From: an uncultured Bdellovibrionales bacterium
Lineage (GTDB): Bacteria > Bdellovibrionota > FAC87 > UBA2466
Direction: 5' to 3'
Assembly (NCBI GenBank): GCA_937903155.1
Contig: CALCZU010000119.1
Span: 1 to 64,000 of the forward strand
DNA: 64,000 nt
A program made the position numbers and the translations under genes. Below the pieces are notes generated by a model that was not told where the DNA came from, did no database searches, and worked only from the letters and a program-made list of their open reading frames with translations. Shown here piece after piece: positions 49,529-58,386 of the stretch (the stretch's first letter is position 1; the number at the start of each line of letters is the position of its first letter).

Positions 49529-50827
49529 TCAACTTCCTTCAAAATTTTTCTTTAGCCCCTTCCAGCAGTCTAGGTAATTTTTTTGCAGGAGTGGGGTCGT
49601 CATTGCAAATGGAGTGGGACGGAAGACGAGATTGCTTTCGAACATGAATGCGAGCGTGTTGGCGTAGTACTCGGGCTTTAACTCTGCACCAGAAGCTTTT
49701 TCAAAGCTTTCCGCGTCGGGGCCGTGAGCGCTCATCGAATTGTGGATCGATCCTCCGCCGGGAACAAAGCCCTCGCCTTTCGCATCGTAGGCGCCGACGA
49801 TCAGGCCCATATACTCACTCATAAAATTTCGGTGATAGTAAGGGGGTCTAAATGTATTTTGCGCGACCATCCAGCGGGGCGGAAAGATCACAAAATCCAC
49901 ATTCGCTTGTCCTGGAATTTCAGAGGGCGAAGTTAAAACAGTGAAAATTGAAGGGTCCGGATGGTCAAAACTAATGGACCCCACCGTGTTAAAAAGATCG
50001 AGGTCGTATTTATACGGAGCGTAATTTCCCCACCAGGCGACGACATCTAAAGGAGAGTGATCCAGTTCACAGTCCCAAAGTTCCCCTTGAAACTTTGTGA
50101 CTAGTTTAAATTTACCTTCCTGATCTTCAAAATGAGCGACCGGTGAAAGAAAATGTCTGGGGTTTGCCAGCGAGTTTGCCCCAATCGGTCCTAGGTCCGG
50201 CAAACGGAACGGCGCGCCATAATTTTCGCAGATGTAACCTCTGCAAAACTTCTCTTCATTAGAGAGCGGTTCTACTTTAAACTTCAAACCTCTTGGCACG
50301 ACGAGTAATTCTTTGGGCGCCGCTTCGACAATGCCGCATTCAGTCAAAACTTTCAGAGTTCCTTTTTCAGGGAGAAAGAGCATGTCGCCATCGGTGTTAC
50401 AAAAATATCGATTCCCCATCGATTGGTTAAAACTATAAAGATGAACCGCACACCCTTTATGAGATTCCACATCGCCATTTCCGGCGAGAGTCGTTGTTCC
50501 GTCGATAAAATCCACTTGTTTTGTCGGAGCTGAAAGCGGGTCCCACCGCATCTGGCTTGGCGGAACAGGCATTTCGGAGAAAGGTCCGCTTCTCCAACTG
50601 CCCATCGGAATCAATCGATACGGTGAATGCAAAACCGAAGGACGAATTCGATAAAACCAAGTTCTTAAATTTTGATGCCGTGGCATCGTAAAAGAAGTTC
50701 CCGAAAGTTGTTCGGCGTACAAACCTAAGTCTGACTTTTGTGGAGAGGTTTGATTTTTTGGAAGAGCCCCCGCCAAAGCTTCTGATTCAAAATGATTTGC
50801 GAATCCGGATTGGTATTGAATTTTCAT
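49529..50827 (-). CDS. hmgA: homogentisate 1,2-dioxygenase
   Basis: 432 residues. The start at 50827 has AAGG 7 nt upstream and begins at the family N-terminus (YQSGFANHFESEALAGALP). The iron site is H-x5-E in YYHRNFMSEYMG plus the His of SAHGPDAESF, corresponding to human His335/Glu341/His371. It opens homogentisate to maleylacetoacetate in tyrosine and phenylalanine degradation. No fumarylacetoacetase or maleylacetoacetate isomerase gene is next to it. It is divergent from coxB across a 158-nt promoter region. Confidence 0.97.
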   Translation of the reverse strand: MKIQYQSGFANHFESEALAGALPKNQTSPQKSDLGLYAEQLSGTSFTMPRHQNLRTWFYRIRPSVLHSPYRLIPMGSWRSGPFSEMPVPPSQMRWDPLSAPTKQVDFIDGTTTLAGNGDVESHKGCAVHLYSFNQSMGNRYFCNTDGDMLFLPEKGTLKVLTECGIVEAAPKELLVVPRGLKFKVEPLSNEEKFCRGYICENYGAPFRLPDLGPIGANSLANPRHFLSPVAHFEDQEGKFKLVTKFQGELWDCELDHSPLDVVAWWGNYAPYKYDLDLFNTVGSISFDHPDPSIFTVLTSPSEIPGQANVDFVIFPPRWMVAQNTFRPPYYHRNFMSEYMGLIVGAYDAKGEGFVPGGGSIHNSMSAHGPDAESFEKASGAELKPEYYANTLAFMFESNLVFRPTPFAMTTPLLQKNYLDCWKGLKKNFEGS

Positions 50828-50985
50828 AGGGGTACCTTTTGGTTGACTAGGGTCGATCCCCAATTTAAAAGATTACTCGTCTATAAACAATTTTTTTTTA
50901 ATTATGGTGAATCTTTCTCCAATTTTAGCTTCTCATCGTTTACAATTCCTTGAACGGCAAATGACAGCTTTAGGGGTATCAACTC

Positions 50986-51771
50986 ATGGAACATAAATAC
51001 GGTTACTGGTTACCACCCAATATTTCTGCTCACGGAGCAGGAATCGATCAACTTATTACTTTTCTGCACTACTTTATGGCGGTGCTTTTCATTGGATGGG
51101 GTATCTACCTTGTCTACTGTTTGATCGCATTTCGAGAACGTCCGGGACATTCGGCGGACATTACTCCAAAACATTTCGGAGTTCCTAAGTTTTTGGAAAT
51201 CGGAATCGTGCTCATCGAAGTCTGTTTGCTGGTTTTCTTCTCCTATCCTATCTGGGCGAAAGTGAAGACGGAGTTTCCAAACGAAAAAGACGCGATCCGA
51301 ATTGATGTCACGGCAGAACAATTTGCTTGGAACATCCATTATCCTGGAAAAGATGGTGTATTCGGAAAAACTTCCATCGAAAAAATCGACGGAACCAATC
51401 CGATTGGAATCGACCGTGAGTCCGCAGAAGGCAAAGACGACCTTTTAGTACTCAATGAAATGAAAATCCCCGTCAATAAACCGGTGATTGTCACGTTGCG
51501 ATCAAAAGACGTGATCCACAGTTTTGCGATTCCCGTGATGCGCGTGAAACAAGACGCCATCCCCGGAATGGATATTCCGATTTGGTTTGAAGCAAAAGAA
51601 ACCGGCCAGTACGAAATTGGTTGCGCACAGTTGTGCGGAATCGGACATTATCGAATGAAAGCAAACTTCACAGTGCTTTCACAAGAAGATTACGACAAAT
51701 GGCTCGACGAAGAACACAAAGCATTGGGCTTGGAAGCAGCCCCAACTGCAGCTAGCACGGAGACAAAGTAA
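50986..51771 (+). CDS. coxB: cytochrome c oxidase subunit II
   Basis: 261 residues with two membrane segments (about 25-47 and 72-92) and a periplasmic cupredoxin domain. The CuA centre is C-AQL-C-GIG-H-YR-M, with Gln in place of the usual Glu. It receives electrons from cytochrome c. There is no N-terminal signal peptide or lipobox. AGGGG precedes the ATG. The stop overlaps the coxA start (TAATG). Confidence 0.96.
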   Translation: MEHKYGYWLPPNISAHGAGIDQLITFLHYFMAVLFIGWGIYLVYCLIAFRERPGHSADITPKHFGVPKFLEIGIVLIEVCLLVFFSYPIWAKVKTEFPNEKDAIRIDVTAEQFAWNIHYPGKDGVFGKTSIEKIDGTNPIGIDRESAEGKDDLLVLNEMKIPVNKPVIVTLRSKDVIHSFAIPVMRVKQDAIPGMDIPIWFEAKETGQYEIGCAQLCGIGHYRMKANFTVLSQEDYDKWLDEEHKALGLEAAPTAASTETK

Positions 51772-53498
51772 TGAGCGGACATGGAACTGGCGCGGGTCAC
51801 GCGCACGAAGGTCATCACGAATTGCCTTTTTGGCGCAAATACATTTTTTCAACCGATCATAAAGTCATAGGTCTTCAGTACGGAATCACGGCGACGTTTT
51901 TTCTACTCTTCGGATTCGGCTTAATGCTTTTAATGCGATGGCAACTCGCATTTCCCGGCCAAGCGATTCCTGTCATTGGAAAAATGATTTCGGACGACGG
52001 AGTTTTAACTCCAGAACTTTATAATCAGTTCGGTGCAATGCACGGAACGATTATGATCTTCTTAGGCGTCGTGCCGATGGCCGTCGGAGCGTTTGCGAAC
52101 TATCTCGTGCCTCTTCAAGTGGGCGCACAAGATATGGCGTTTCCAAAACTCAATAGCGCAAGCTACTGGGTGTATTTCTGCGGCGGTGTTGTAATGCTCG
52201 CAAGCTTCTTCTTCGAAGGCGGAGCAGCGGCATCAGGATGGACTTCTTATCCTCCGCTTTCAGACATCGCGAACAATGCACAATCAGTTTGGCTTGTGGG
52301 AATGGTCTTTTTGATCACGTCCTCTCTTCTGGGTGGTGTGAATACGATTGTGACAGCGATTCAGCTTCGTGCAAAAGGCTTGGGCTTTATGAACTGGCCT
52401 GTCCACGTTTGGGCGCAGGTGATTACAGCCTTCTTGTTACTTTTGGCTTTCCCGCCTCTTGAAGCTGCAGGCGTCTTGCAGTTGATGGACAGACTGGCTG
52501 GAACGAGTTTCTTCTTACCGAGTGGACTTGTCGTCAGCGGTGAACCTCTTAAAGTCAGCGGCGGTGGAAATCCACTTCTCTGGCAGCATCTTTTCTGGTT
52601 CTTAGCGCATCCTGAAGTTTATGTTTTGATTTTGCCGGCTGTGGGAATCATCGGTGAAATCTATGTGACCAACACCCGTAAGCCTTTGTATGGATACAAA
52701 ACTCTTGTGTATTCGCTCATTTTCTTAGGGTTTATGTCTTTCATCGTTTGGGCGCATCACATGTTTATGACGGGAATGGGAGTCACTCTTTCTAACTTCT
52801 TCCAAACGACCACCATGATCATTTCGATTCCTTCGGTGATTATTTTGACGACGTATCTCTTAACGCTGTGGGGAGGTTCTATCCGTTACAATACGGCGAT
52901 GCTTTTTGCCTTAGCGTTTTTGCCGATGTTTGCGATTGGAGGTCTCACAGGACTTCCTTTAGGCTTAACGGCTTCGGATATTCATCTGCATGACACCTAT
53001 TACGTTATCGGACATTTCCATTACGTGGTGGCTCCTGGAACTTTATTCGCACTAATGGGCGGAGTTTACTTCTGGTATCCCAAAATCACGGGCCGCTTTA
53101 TGAGCGAGACTTGGGGAAAAATCCATTTCTGGGGATCAATTATCGCCATTAACGGAATCTTCATGCCAATGCTCTTTATGGGAATGGCCGGAGTTTCCCG
53201 ACGTTTATATGACCAAACGGTTTACATGCACGGAGCGGCTACCCAAAACTTAAACGTTTTGATGTCAGTTTCTGCTTGGATTTTAGCTGTGATGCAAATT
53301 CCTTTTGTCATCAATATGTTTGTCAGCTGGAAAACGGGTAAGAAATGCGAATCGAATAATCCATGGGATGCAACGACTTTGGAATGGGCTGCAACCTGCC
53401 CTCCTCCTCACGAGAACTTTACGACTCCCGTGGAAGTCTATCGCGACCCGTATCAATTCAACACGGCAAACCAAGCCATTCCACAATTTAAAGCATAG
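51771..53498 (+). CDS. coxA: cytochrome c oxidase subunit I
   Basis: 575 residues with about 12 membrane segments. It carries the haem a/a3-CuB site: FWFLAHPEVYVLILPAVGII (the Tyr-His crosslink), HHMFMTGM and HDTYYVIGHFHYVV. Proton-pumping A-type haem-copper oxidase subunit. The helix VI sequence is LAHPEV rather than the common GHPEV. Operon with coxB (overlap) and coxC (9-nt gap). Confidence 0.98.
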   Translation: MSGHGTGAGHAHEGHHELPFWRKYIFSTDHKVIGLQYGITATFFLLFGFGLMLLMRWQLAFPGQAIPVIGKMISDDGVLTPELYNQFGAMHGTIMIFLGVVPMAVGAFANYLVPLQVGAQDMAFPKLNSASYWVYFCGGVVMLASFFFEGGAAASGWTSYPPLSDIANNAQSVWLVGMVFLITSSLLGGVNTIVTAIQLRAKGLGFMNWPVHVWAQVITAFLLLLAFPPLEAAGVLQLMDRLAGTSFFLPSGLVVSGEPLKVSGGGNPLLWQHLFWFLAHPEVYVLILPAVGIIGEIYVTNTRKPLYGYKTLVYSLIFLGFMSFIVWAHHMFMTGMGVTLSNFFQTTTMIISIPSVIILTTYLLTLWGGSIRYNTAMLFALAFLPMFAIGGLTGLPLGLTASDIHLHDTYYVIGHFHYVVAPGTLFALMGGVYFWYPKITGRFMSETWGKIHFWGSIIAINGIFMPMLFMGMAGVSRRLYDQTVYMHGAATQNLNVLMSVSAWILAVMQIPFVINMFVSWKTGKKCESNNPWDATTLEWAATCPPPHENFTTPVEVYRDPYQFNTANQAIPQFKA

Positions 53499-53507
53499 GA
53501 GCAAATT

Positions 53508-54101
53508 ATGTCGGTGATTATCCCTTACGTCGATGAACCGCACCCAATGACCGGGGTCACAAATGCCAAATTGGCGATTTGGCTTTTCTTAGCGTCCGAA
53601 GTGATGCTCTTCGGAGCTTTGTTTTCGACCTATATTATCTTGAGACATGGATCGACTCATTGGCCGTCGGGAGAACTCAATGTTCCTCTGGCTACAATCA
53701 ATACCGTCATCCTCATCACCTCTTCCGTCACAATGGTGATGGCTTGGGCTTCTTTGAAGATGAAAGAGTTCGGCAAGTTCAAAATGCACATGGCTCTGAC
53801 GATTCTTCTCTCGTGCATTTTCTTGGTCGTAAAAGGCTTTGAGTACCACCACAAATTCGAAGTCGGTCACACTCCCGCTTCTCACACGTTCTACGCGATT
53901 TACTTTGCGATGACGGGGCTTCATGGACTGCACATTCTCGGCGGGATCGCCGTGAATGCTTATCTACTCTGGCCTGGCAGCAAAATGTGGTTAACCGAAC
54001 CTGAAAGATTCACCGGACGAATCGAAGTCTCAGGTCTTTATTGGCACTTTGTGGATCTAGTTTGGATTTTCTTATTTCCAATGCTTTATCTTTTACCGTA
54101 A
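53508..54101 (+). CDS. coxC: cytochrome c oxidase subunit III
   Basis: 197 residues, the five-helix short form. Family segments are present: KLAIWLFLASEVMLFGALFS, TMVMAWASLKM, TGLHGLHILGGI and YWHFVDLVWIFLFPMLYL. AGGAG precedes the ATG. It supports the oxidase complex in the inner membrane. CoxD follows after 11 nt. Confidence 0.96.
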   Translation: MSVIIPYVDEPHPMTGVTNAKLAIWLFLASEVMLFGALFSTYIILRHGSTHWPSGELNVPLATINTVILITSSVTMVMAWASLKMKEFGKFKMHMALTILLSCIFLVVKGFEYHHKFEVGHTPASHTFYAIYFAMTGLHGLHILGGIAVNAYLLWPGSKMWLTEPERFTGRIEVSGLYWHFVDLVWIFLFPMLYLLP

Positions 54102-54112
54102 GAGGAGAAAAA

Positions 54113-54409
54113 ATGGGCGGACATCAAATGTCGGTTGAAGAAGTAAAAAAGCACGTCAAAGGCTATTACATGGTCTTTGCTGCATTACTGGTTTTGACGG
54201 GTGTGACAGTCGCTGTCTCCTACCTGCACTTATCGGTCATGGGAGCCGTACTGGTCGCATTAGCAGTCGCTTCGACCAAGGGAAGTCTTGTCGCACTTTA
54301 CTTCATGCATTTAATCTCTGAAAAAGCGATTATTTACGCGACGCTGGCGCTCACAGCGATTTTATTGCTGTCTTTAATGATGATCTCTTTGTATCTGACC
54401 GTGTTCTAG
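54113..54409 (+). CDS. coxD: cytochrome c oxidase subunit IV (CoxD-type)
   Basis: 98 residues with three membrane segments (YYMVFAALLVLTGVTVAVSYL, VLVALAVASTKGSLVALYFM, ATLALTAILLLSLMMISLY), as in prokaryotic subunit IV. The ATG at 54113 has GAGGAG 6 nt before it and matches the family start; an earlier frame lies inside coxC. Its last ten codons are duplicated in tandem downstream. Confidence 0.93.
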   Translation: MGGHQMSVEEVKKHVKGYYMVFAALLVLTGVTVAVSYLHLSVMGAVLVALAVASTKGSLVALYFMHLISEKAIIYATLALTAILLLSLMMISLYLTVF

Positions 54410-54461
54410 GTCAGTTGAAGATGATATCCTTGTATTTGACCCTATTTGAGCTAAGTTGAAG
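54380..54461 (+). repeat. tandem 41-nt duplication of the coxD 3' end
   Basis: 54380-54420 and 54421-54461 are 41-nt units with 32 identities. The first unit encodes MISLYLTVF and stop. The second would encode MISLYLTLFELS and a stop, with differences concentrated at synonymous positions. This indicates an old duplication, or a recombination with a diverged allele, of the 3' end of coxD. The second unit lies between coxD and the next small gene. Confidence 0.85.
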
Positions 54462-54463
54462 TT

Positions 54464-54670
54464 ATGAGTCTAAAAGCGTTTCATTTCGCCCTGATTTTTG
54501 TGAGCAGCCTTCTCATGGCTTACTTTGGCGTCTGGTGTTTTAGAGAATATTCCGACTCTCAAGAGACGGCGTATTTAGTTTCAAGCTTCGGCTCTTTTCT
54601 TTTGACGATAGGCCTCATCGTTTACTTGGGTTGGTTTGTCAGAAAGCTGAAAGATGTCTCATACCTCTAA
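54464..54670 (+). CDS. small membrane protein after the cox operon
   Basis: 68 residues with two membrane segments (HFALIFVSSLLMAYFGVWCF and SSFGSFLLTIGLIVYLGWFV). It starts right after the second 41-nt repeat. No family assigned, but small membrane proteins of this form occur next to oxidase genes. It ends 17 nt into the next gene. It is likely cotranscribed with coxBACD. Confidence 0.75.
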   Translation: MSLKAFHFALIFVSSLLMAYFGVWCFREYSDSQETAYLVSSFGSFLLTIGLIVYLGWFVRKLKDVSYL

Positions 54671-54878
54671 GATTTTACTTCTCAGTCTATTTCTAAACGT
54701 CGCGGCCTATGCGTGCCCAACGTGCATGGGAAATCCCAATCATCCTCTGACTAAAGCCACCAACGCAGGCGTTGAATTCCTAATGTACGTCATCGCAGCC
54801 GTCCTCTGCTGCTTCGCCGGACTTTTCCTTTTTTGGATGCGTCGGTCAAAGGCGCTAAGATCCGCTAATTTGAAGTAA
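54654..54878 (+). CDS. small CPTC-containing membrane protein
   Basis: 74 residues. An N-terminal signal-like segment (LLLSLFLNVAAYA) precedes CPTCMGNPNHPL, a CxxC pair that could bind copper or form a disulfide, and a second membrane segment (FLMYVIAAVLCCFAGLFLFW). It overlaps the preceding small gene by 17 nt and its 3' end overlaps the minus-strand 54865 gene. Location after the cox genes suggests oxidase biogenesis; this is inferred. Confidence 0.75.
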   Translation: MSHTSKILLLSLFLNVAAYACPTCMGNPNHPLTKATNAGVEFLMYVIAAVLCCFAGLFLFWMRRSKALRSANLK

Positions 54879-55191
54879 ACTGACACTGGTTCCAAACCAC
54901 ATGGCAGCCCTGGACAATGTCCCCGTAGTAATTGAAAACGGGAATTCTCCATGAGGCATGCTTATAGTTTAGATTTTCACACTCCATCGAATTGGAAATG
55001 TTGCACTCCACGGTGACATCGAACTCATGTGATTTGCGATCCGGATCGCTAAAGAGATAGTACTTCAGAACCACAGGCCCCGTCCCATCGCATTTACTCA
55101 AGTTATAGGCTTTGCAAACGCAATTCCCGTCATAAGCAAAAGCTTGTGCACTTGAAACCGCCAGAACCATTGCAACCAAGAATCGAAACAT
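54865..55191 (-). CDS. small secreted cysteine-rich protein
   Basis: 108 residues with signal peptide (FLVAMVLAVSSAQAFA). Eight or so cysteines (NCVCKAYNLSKCDG, VECNISNSMEC, GCHVVWNQC) suggest a disulfide-stabilised extracellular fold. No family recognised. It is convergent with the CPTC gene, overlapping it by 14 nt. The ribosome site is weak (GGAGGACT). Confidence 0.78.
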   Translation of the reverse strand: MFRFLVAMVLAVSSAQAFAYDGNCVCKAYNLSKCDGTGPVVLKYYLFSDPDRKSHEFDVTVECNISNSMECENLNYKHASWRIPVFNYYGDIVQGCHVVWNQCQFTSN

Positions 55192-55317
55192 AGAGTCCTC
55201 CTCTGTTAAGTAACAAGGGATTGGAATGCAATAGGGATGCCTTTGCGAACAGCTCGGTCACAAAAATTAGAAATCGTGGAGCCTCTAATTCTAGAGAGGT
55301 TTTTTCGGAGGGCGTCG

Positions 55318-55349
55318 AAAAATGCCCACCTATATGAAATAGATGGGCA
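55318..55349 (-). terminator. terminator of the ricin-type lectin gene
   Basis: On the minus strand TGCCCATCTA and TAGGTGGGCA (one wobble pair) form a 10-bp stem with a 7-nt loop, followed by TTTTT at 55322-55318. It lies 30 nt after the stop of the 55380 gene. Confidence 0.85.
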
Positions 55350-55379
55350 CCTAAGAACAATGATTGAACGTGCAGGAAT

Positions 55380-55898
55380 TTAATTCACTGGAACAAGCGT
55401 AAATGCTTGATTGTCTTTTCCGTGGCAGGGGTACTGAATCAAAGACATAAAATTACTTTTGGCACTTTCAGGGATATCGAGACACTTGCCGCTGTGGCGC
55501 GCGCTTATCAAAAATGTTTCGCTCGTGTTCTGAGTGACCTTAAATTGTTGATTCGCGGAACCGTGACAATCCCATTGAATTAAACCGATCGCGGCTTGAG
55601 AGCTTCCTGTTACATCTAAACATTTTCCACTGACTTCAGAGACAATGGAATAGTAACCTTCGCCATTGGGTTTTAAAGTCCAGATTTGGTTAGCGCTTTT
55701 TTGTTTGTGGCAATCAAACTGAATGATGCCCGCTCCACCGGCTTTTGAAGCTGCCGAAACATCAAGGCATTTACCGCTGTGATGAGCGACGATTTGGAAC
55801 TTGCAATCACGAGAATCGGTTTCGCAATTTCCGAGCAAACTCGCAAAAGAATGCGCGCTCATAAATAAAACACTCACTAAAACGAATGCGTTTTTCAT
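55380..55898 (-). CDS. secreted ricin-type beta-trefoil lectin
   Basis: 172 residues with a signal peptide (FVLVSVLFMSAHSFAS) and AGGAGAT 6 nt before the ATG. The mature part is one ricin B-type domain of three units: SGKCLDVSAAS...NQIWTL, SGKCLDVTGSS...NQQFKV and SGKCLDIPESA...NQAFTL. These are sugar-binding folds with QxW-type motifs. Likely a secreted carbohydrate-binding protein. A terminator follows on this strand. Confidence 0.94.
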   Translation of the reverse strand: MKNAFVLVSVLFMSAHSFASLLGNCETDSRDCKFQIVAHHSGKCLDVSAASKAGGAGIIQFDCHKQKSANQIWTLKPNGEGYYSIVSEVSGKCLDVTGSSQAAIGLIQWDCHGSANQQFKVTQNTSETFLISARHSGKCLDIPESAKSNFMSLIQYPCHGKDNQAFTLVPVN

Positions 55899-56059
55899 TG
55901 GGATCTCCTTTTTTTGGGTATAAAAAATTATGCATTGATTTTAATCAATAGTCATGTCACAGCGGCTAAAAGAATTTCCGATGGGGGACCTTTTGGCTTC
56001 CCGGCTACTACGATGATAATGTTCACTGCCAATAAGGATGAAAGCCGTCGCGTCGCATC

Positions 56060-57157
56060 CTACTTCAACTTCACACGATAAAGTTCTTTAGTCGCTTTCC
56101 CGGGAGTTTGGAGAGCGCCGATGAGAGTGTTTCCATTAGAATTCATCCACACATCGTTTTGAGTCAGCGGGAAATATTGAGAACCTGGGAAAATTTGTGC
56201 ACGTTTCTGTTCATTAGGATAAATGAGAGTAAATCCATCGTTGGGCCCCCAGGCGGCGATGGCGGGATTGTGATGATTCATTACAAAAGACTCACGTTCG
56301 CCGAAATTAAAATAACGGCAACCTTTGTTGTCGGATTTATTGGTCCAGATGAGGTTTCTTTCAGGATCGGTTGTTCTCACTGCGAACATTTTTGAACCTG
56401 CGAATTGGGAGACGCTTTTGACTCTTCCGGGAATTTTATGCACGTAGGAATACGCAAGGCTGGGGACGCATTTAAAAATAGGAGCATTGATGTGAATGTT
56501 CCAAAGACGCAAAGTCGTTTCATTCTCGCCGGCATTTTGGGTTTCGTACAAAAAGACGTTCGGAAAGAAGTGGCCTTCTCCGAGTCTTACTGTTCCTTTA
56601 ATTCCTTTCAAATCACAGGTATTCGAACTCCATTTGCCTTGGCTCCAGCTGTAAACCGTCAGATTTTGTTTTGCGGATTCTTTATCTCTCCAATTCACCA
56701 CTTCGAAATACACATCGTTGCCCAGCATTCGACGCCAGTATAAAGGCGTCACCGATGTGTTTTCTTCGAGATGTCCCAAGTATTTCCAACCCAACTGCGT
56801 ATTGAATGTATCAAACAGGAAATGGAATTTCTCGGTCATTAGATATCGACCTCGTGAATCTATCATCTTCGACAATGGCAGACCGGATGCGGTTAGAAAT
56901 TTATTCTTTTGCGAATTGAGATCCATCTCGTAAACGACTTCGCGATCGTTTCGATAATAGAGAGCGCCTTTTTTCTCGGCGATATTGAAATCTTTAATCG
57001 AGCCTTCCGTCGGCATTGCTTGCGGCACCGGGAGTTCGGAAGAAATGTCACTCAAAGCTAAAGGACCCGGTCCTTCTCCAGGGCAAACGGCCATTTTAAT
57101 CGGACTCGCAAATATAAGATTCGATGCTGCAATAAACCCGACGAAGGCGGTTCTCAT
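56060..57157 (-). CDS. secreted protein, second copy of the regulator/secreted module
   Basis: 365 residues with an N-terminal signal peptide (FVGFIAASNLIFAS). The mature part is beta-rich, possibly a propeller (LYYRNDREVVYEMDLN, LTVYSWSQGKWSSNT, LIYPNEQKRAQIFPG). It is paralogous to the 58387-59475 product: shared IKDF near residue 55, ExxVY/YK strand, YxPxxxK and a final DVWM...LY-V-L ending. The ATG overlaps the stop of the upstream regulator (57154-57157). Function unknown. Confidence 0.85.
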   Translation of the reverse strand: MRTAFVGFIAASNLIFASPIKMAVCPGEGPGPLALSDISSELPVPQAMPTEGSIKDFNIAEKKGALYYRNDREVVYEMDLNSQKNKFLTASGLPLSKMIDSRGRYLMTEKFHFLFDTFNTQLGWKYLGHLEENTSVTPLYWRRMLGNDVYFEVVNWRDKESAKQNLTVYSWSQGKWSSNTCDLKGIKGTVRLGEGHFFPNVFLYETQNAGENETTLRLWNIHINAPIFKCVPSLAYSYVHKIPGRVKSVSQFAGSKMFAVRTTDPERNLIWTNKSDNKGCRYFNFGERESFVMNHHNPAIAAWGPNDGFTLIYPNEQKRAQIFPGSQYFPLTQNDVWMNSNGNTLIGALQTPGKATKELYRVKLK

Positions 57158-58260
57158 AAGATTTCCCCATTGTGAATTTTCACGTTCAAAACCATTCGAT
57201 ATCCATCGCTATCTTTTTCAATGGCGTTTTCAGGAACGCCCAGTTTATCCATCTCTTTTCTAAAATGATGGATATGGTAATAGACCAACTTATTATCCGC
57301 TTCGCCTTGGTAATCGCGTTCGTACAAAGTTTTGATCAAAGTTTCTTTCGAGATCGTTTCTCTTTTGAAAAAGAGTTTTAGGAGTTTTGCTATCGCGCTT
57401 TTGCTTTCGACTTCAATCTGTTTCCGTCTGTAACGCAGAACTAAGATATCTTCGCTCTCTTCGAATTCAAGATTTCCTACGGAATCGTTGTCCTTTAATT
57501 TCTTGTCTAACTCTGCAATTTGGTCGAGGAGTGTTTTAAAGTTTTTCCCATCAAATTTTTCTTTAAGTCCGCGAGAAATATCTGCCGCTAATTCCATCTT
57601 CTCTTCTTTGATGTAAAGCGAGGCGAGAATTATCCGGCAACTGAAATACGAATACCAATCGTCTTCCATCGAAACGTTTTTGATCACACCGTCTAAAATA
57701 GCATGGGCCTCTGAAAACTTACCCTCGTCTTTAAGAACCTTTGCTTGCCACACAAGCACCAAAGGTTTCAAGTAAACATCATCCGGTGTTTCCATCGAGT
57801 CAACGAGCTGACGACAAGACGCCGTGTCTTCGTGGAAATCATAGTACCTTGCTAAGAACATCTTCGCTTTAATTCTTAAATCTTTGTTTTTAGAGCGAGC
57901 GATGACGGCTTCGAAAAGCTCTTTAGCGATTTTGAAATTGATAAAACTTCCGGTCGAGTAGATTACCCCCACCTGGAAACCAAACTCCGGCATTTGCGTA
58001 ATTGAATACAAGCGCTCCAGTTCACTCAAATAAAATTTTAGCTCGTACTCTTTTCCCAACTCGAGCAAAGTTCGCGCGAACATTCCGATATATTCCACGT
58101 GTTCTTGTTCTGGCTTAAAAGGCAAACGATCAAAATATCGACGAAAAATGGCATACGCGTCAGCAAGCTTCCAGGCATAGAAATGCGCCTTGGCTTTTTC
58201 GAGATCTTTTCGAAAGCGGTCTTCAGCTCCCTGAAGAGGTGAAGGGATGATGGCACTCAG
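57154..58260 (-). CDS. TPR plus winged-helix regulator, second copy
   Basis: About 368 residues from a CTG start at 58260. The N-terminal region is helical, TPR-like; the C-terminal 90 residues form an OmpR-type winged helix (KLLKLFFKRETISKETLIKTLYERDY, then DNKLVYYHIHHFRKEMDKLG and SDGYRMVL). A standard start exists only at TTG 58125, but homology to the first copy (LEKAKAHFYAWKLADAYAIF) continues upstream. No ATG/GTG/TTG lies before the in-frame stop, so CTG 58260, with an AAGGGGG site 10 nt before it, is the best candidate. A frameshift is the alternative. It overlaps the secreted gene by 4 nt. Confidence 0.75.
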   Translation of the reverse strand: MSAIIPSPLQGAEDRFRKDLEKAKAHFYAWKLADAYAIFRRYFDRLPFKPEQEHVEYIGMFARTLLELGKEYELKFYLSELERLYSITQMPEFGFQVGVIYSTGSFINFKIAKELFEAVIARSKNKDLRIKAKMFLARYYDFHEDTASCRQLVDSMETPDDVYLKPLVLVWQAKVLKDEGKFSEAHAILDGVIKNVSMEDDWYSYFSCRIILASLYIKEEKMELAADISRGLKEKFDGKNFKTLLDQIAELDKKLKDNDSVGNLEFEESEDILVLRYRRKQIEVESKSAIAKLLKLFFKRETISKETLIKTLYERDYQGEADNKLVYYHIHHFRKEMDKLGVPENAIEKDSDGYRMVLNVKIHNGEIL

Positions 58261-58386
58261 TTGGATAAAATCCCCCTTTTATGAGTGGGGTTATTGAATA
58301 TAAATCGATGACAGGATCAGGAAAGTATTACGCGAGGGGACACGAATCTACACTGGTGTGGATCAGAGATGAGTGGTCAGGTCTAC

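Noticed and set aside
49312..49542. Minus-strand open frame across the 34-bp inverted repeat
   Set aside because: It is palindrome-derived, with no ribosome site or recognisable domain.
55258..55310. Hairpin CCTCT-N8-AGAGG followed by TTTTTT as plus-strand terminator
   Set aside because: No plus-strand gene ends nearby; the stem is only 5 bp. The minus-strand terminator at 55318 is stronger.
58038..58256. 72-residue frame at the start of the second regulator (GTG 58256)
   Set aside because: Its peptide shows no relation to the first regulator copy, whereas the other frame does; treated as a shadow.
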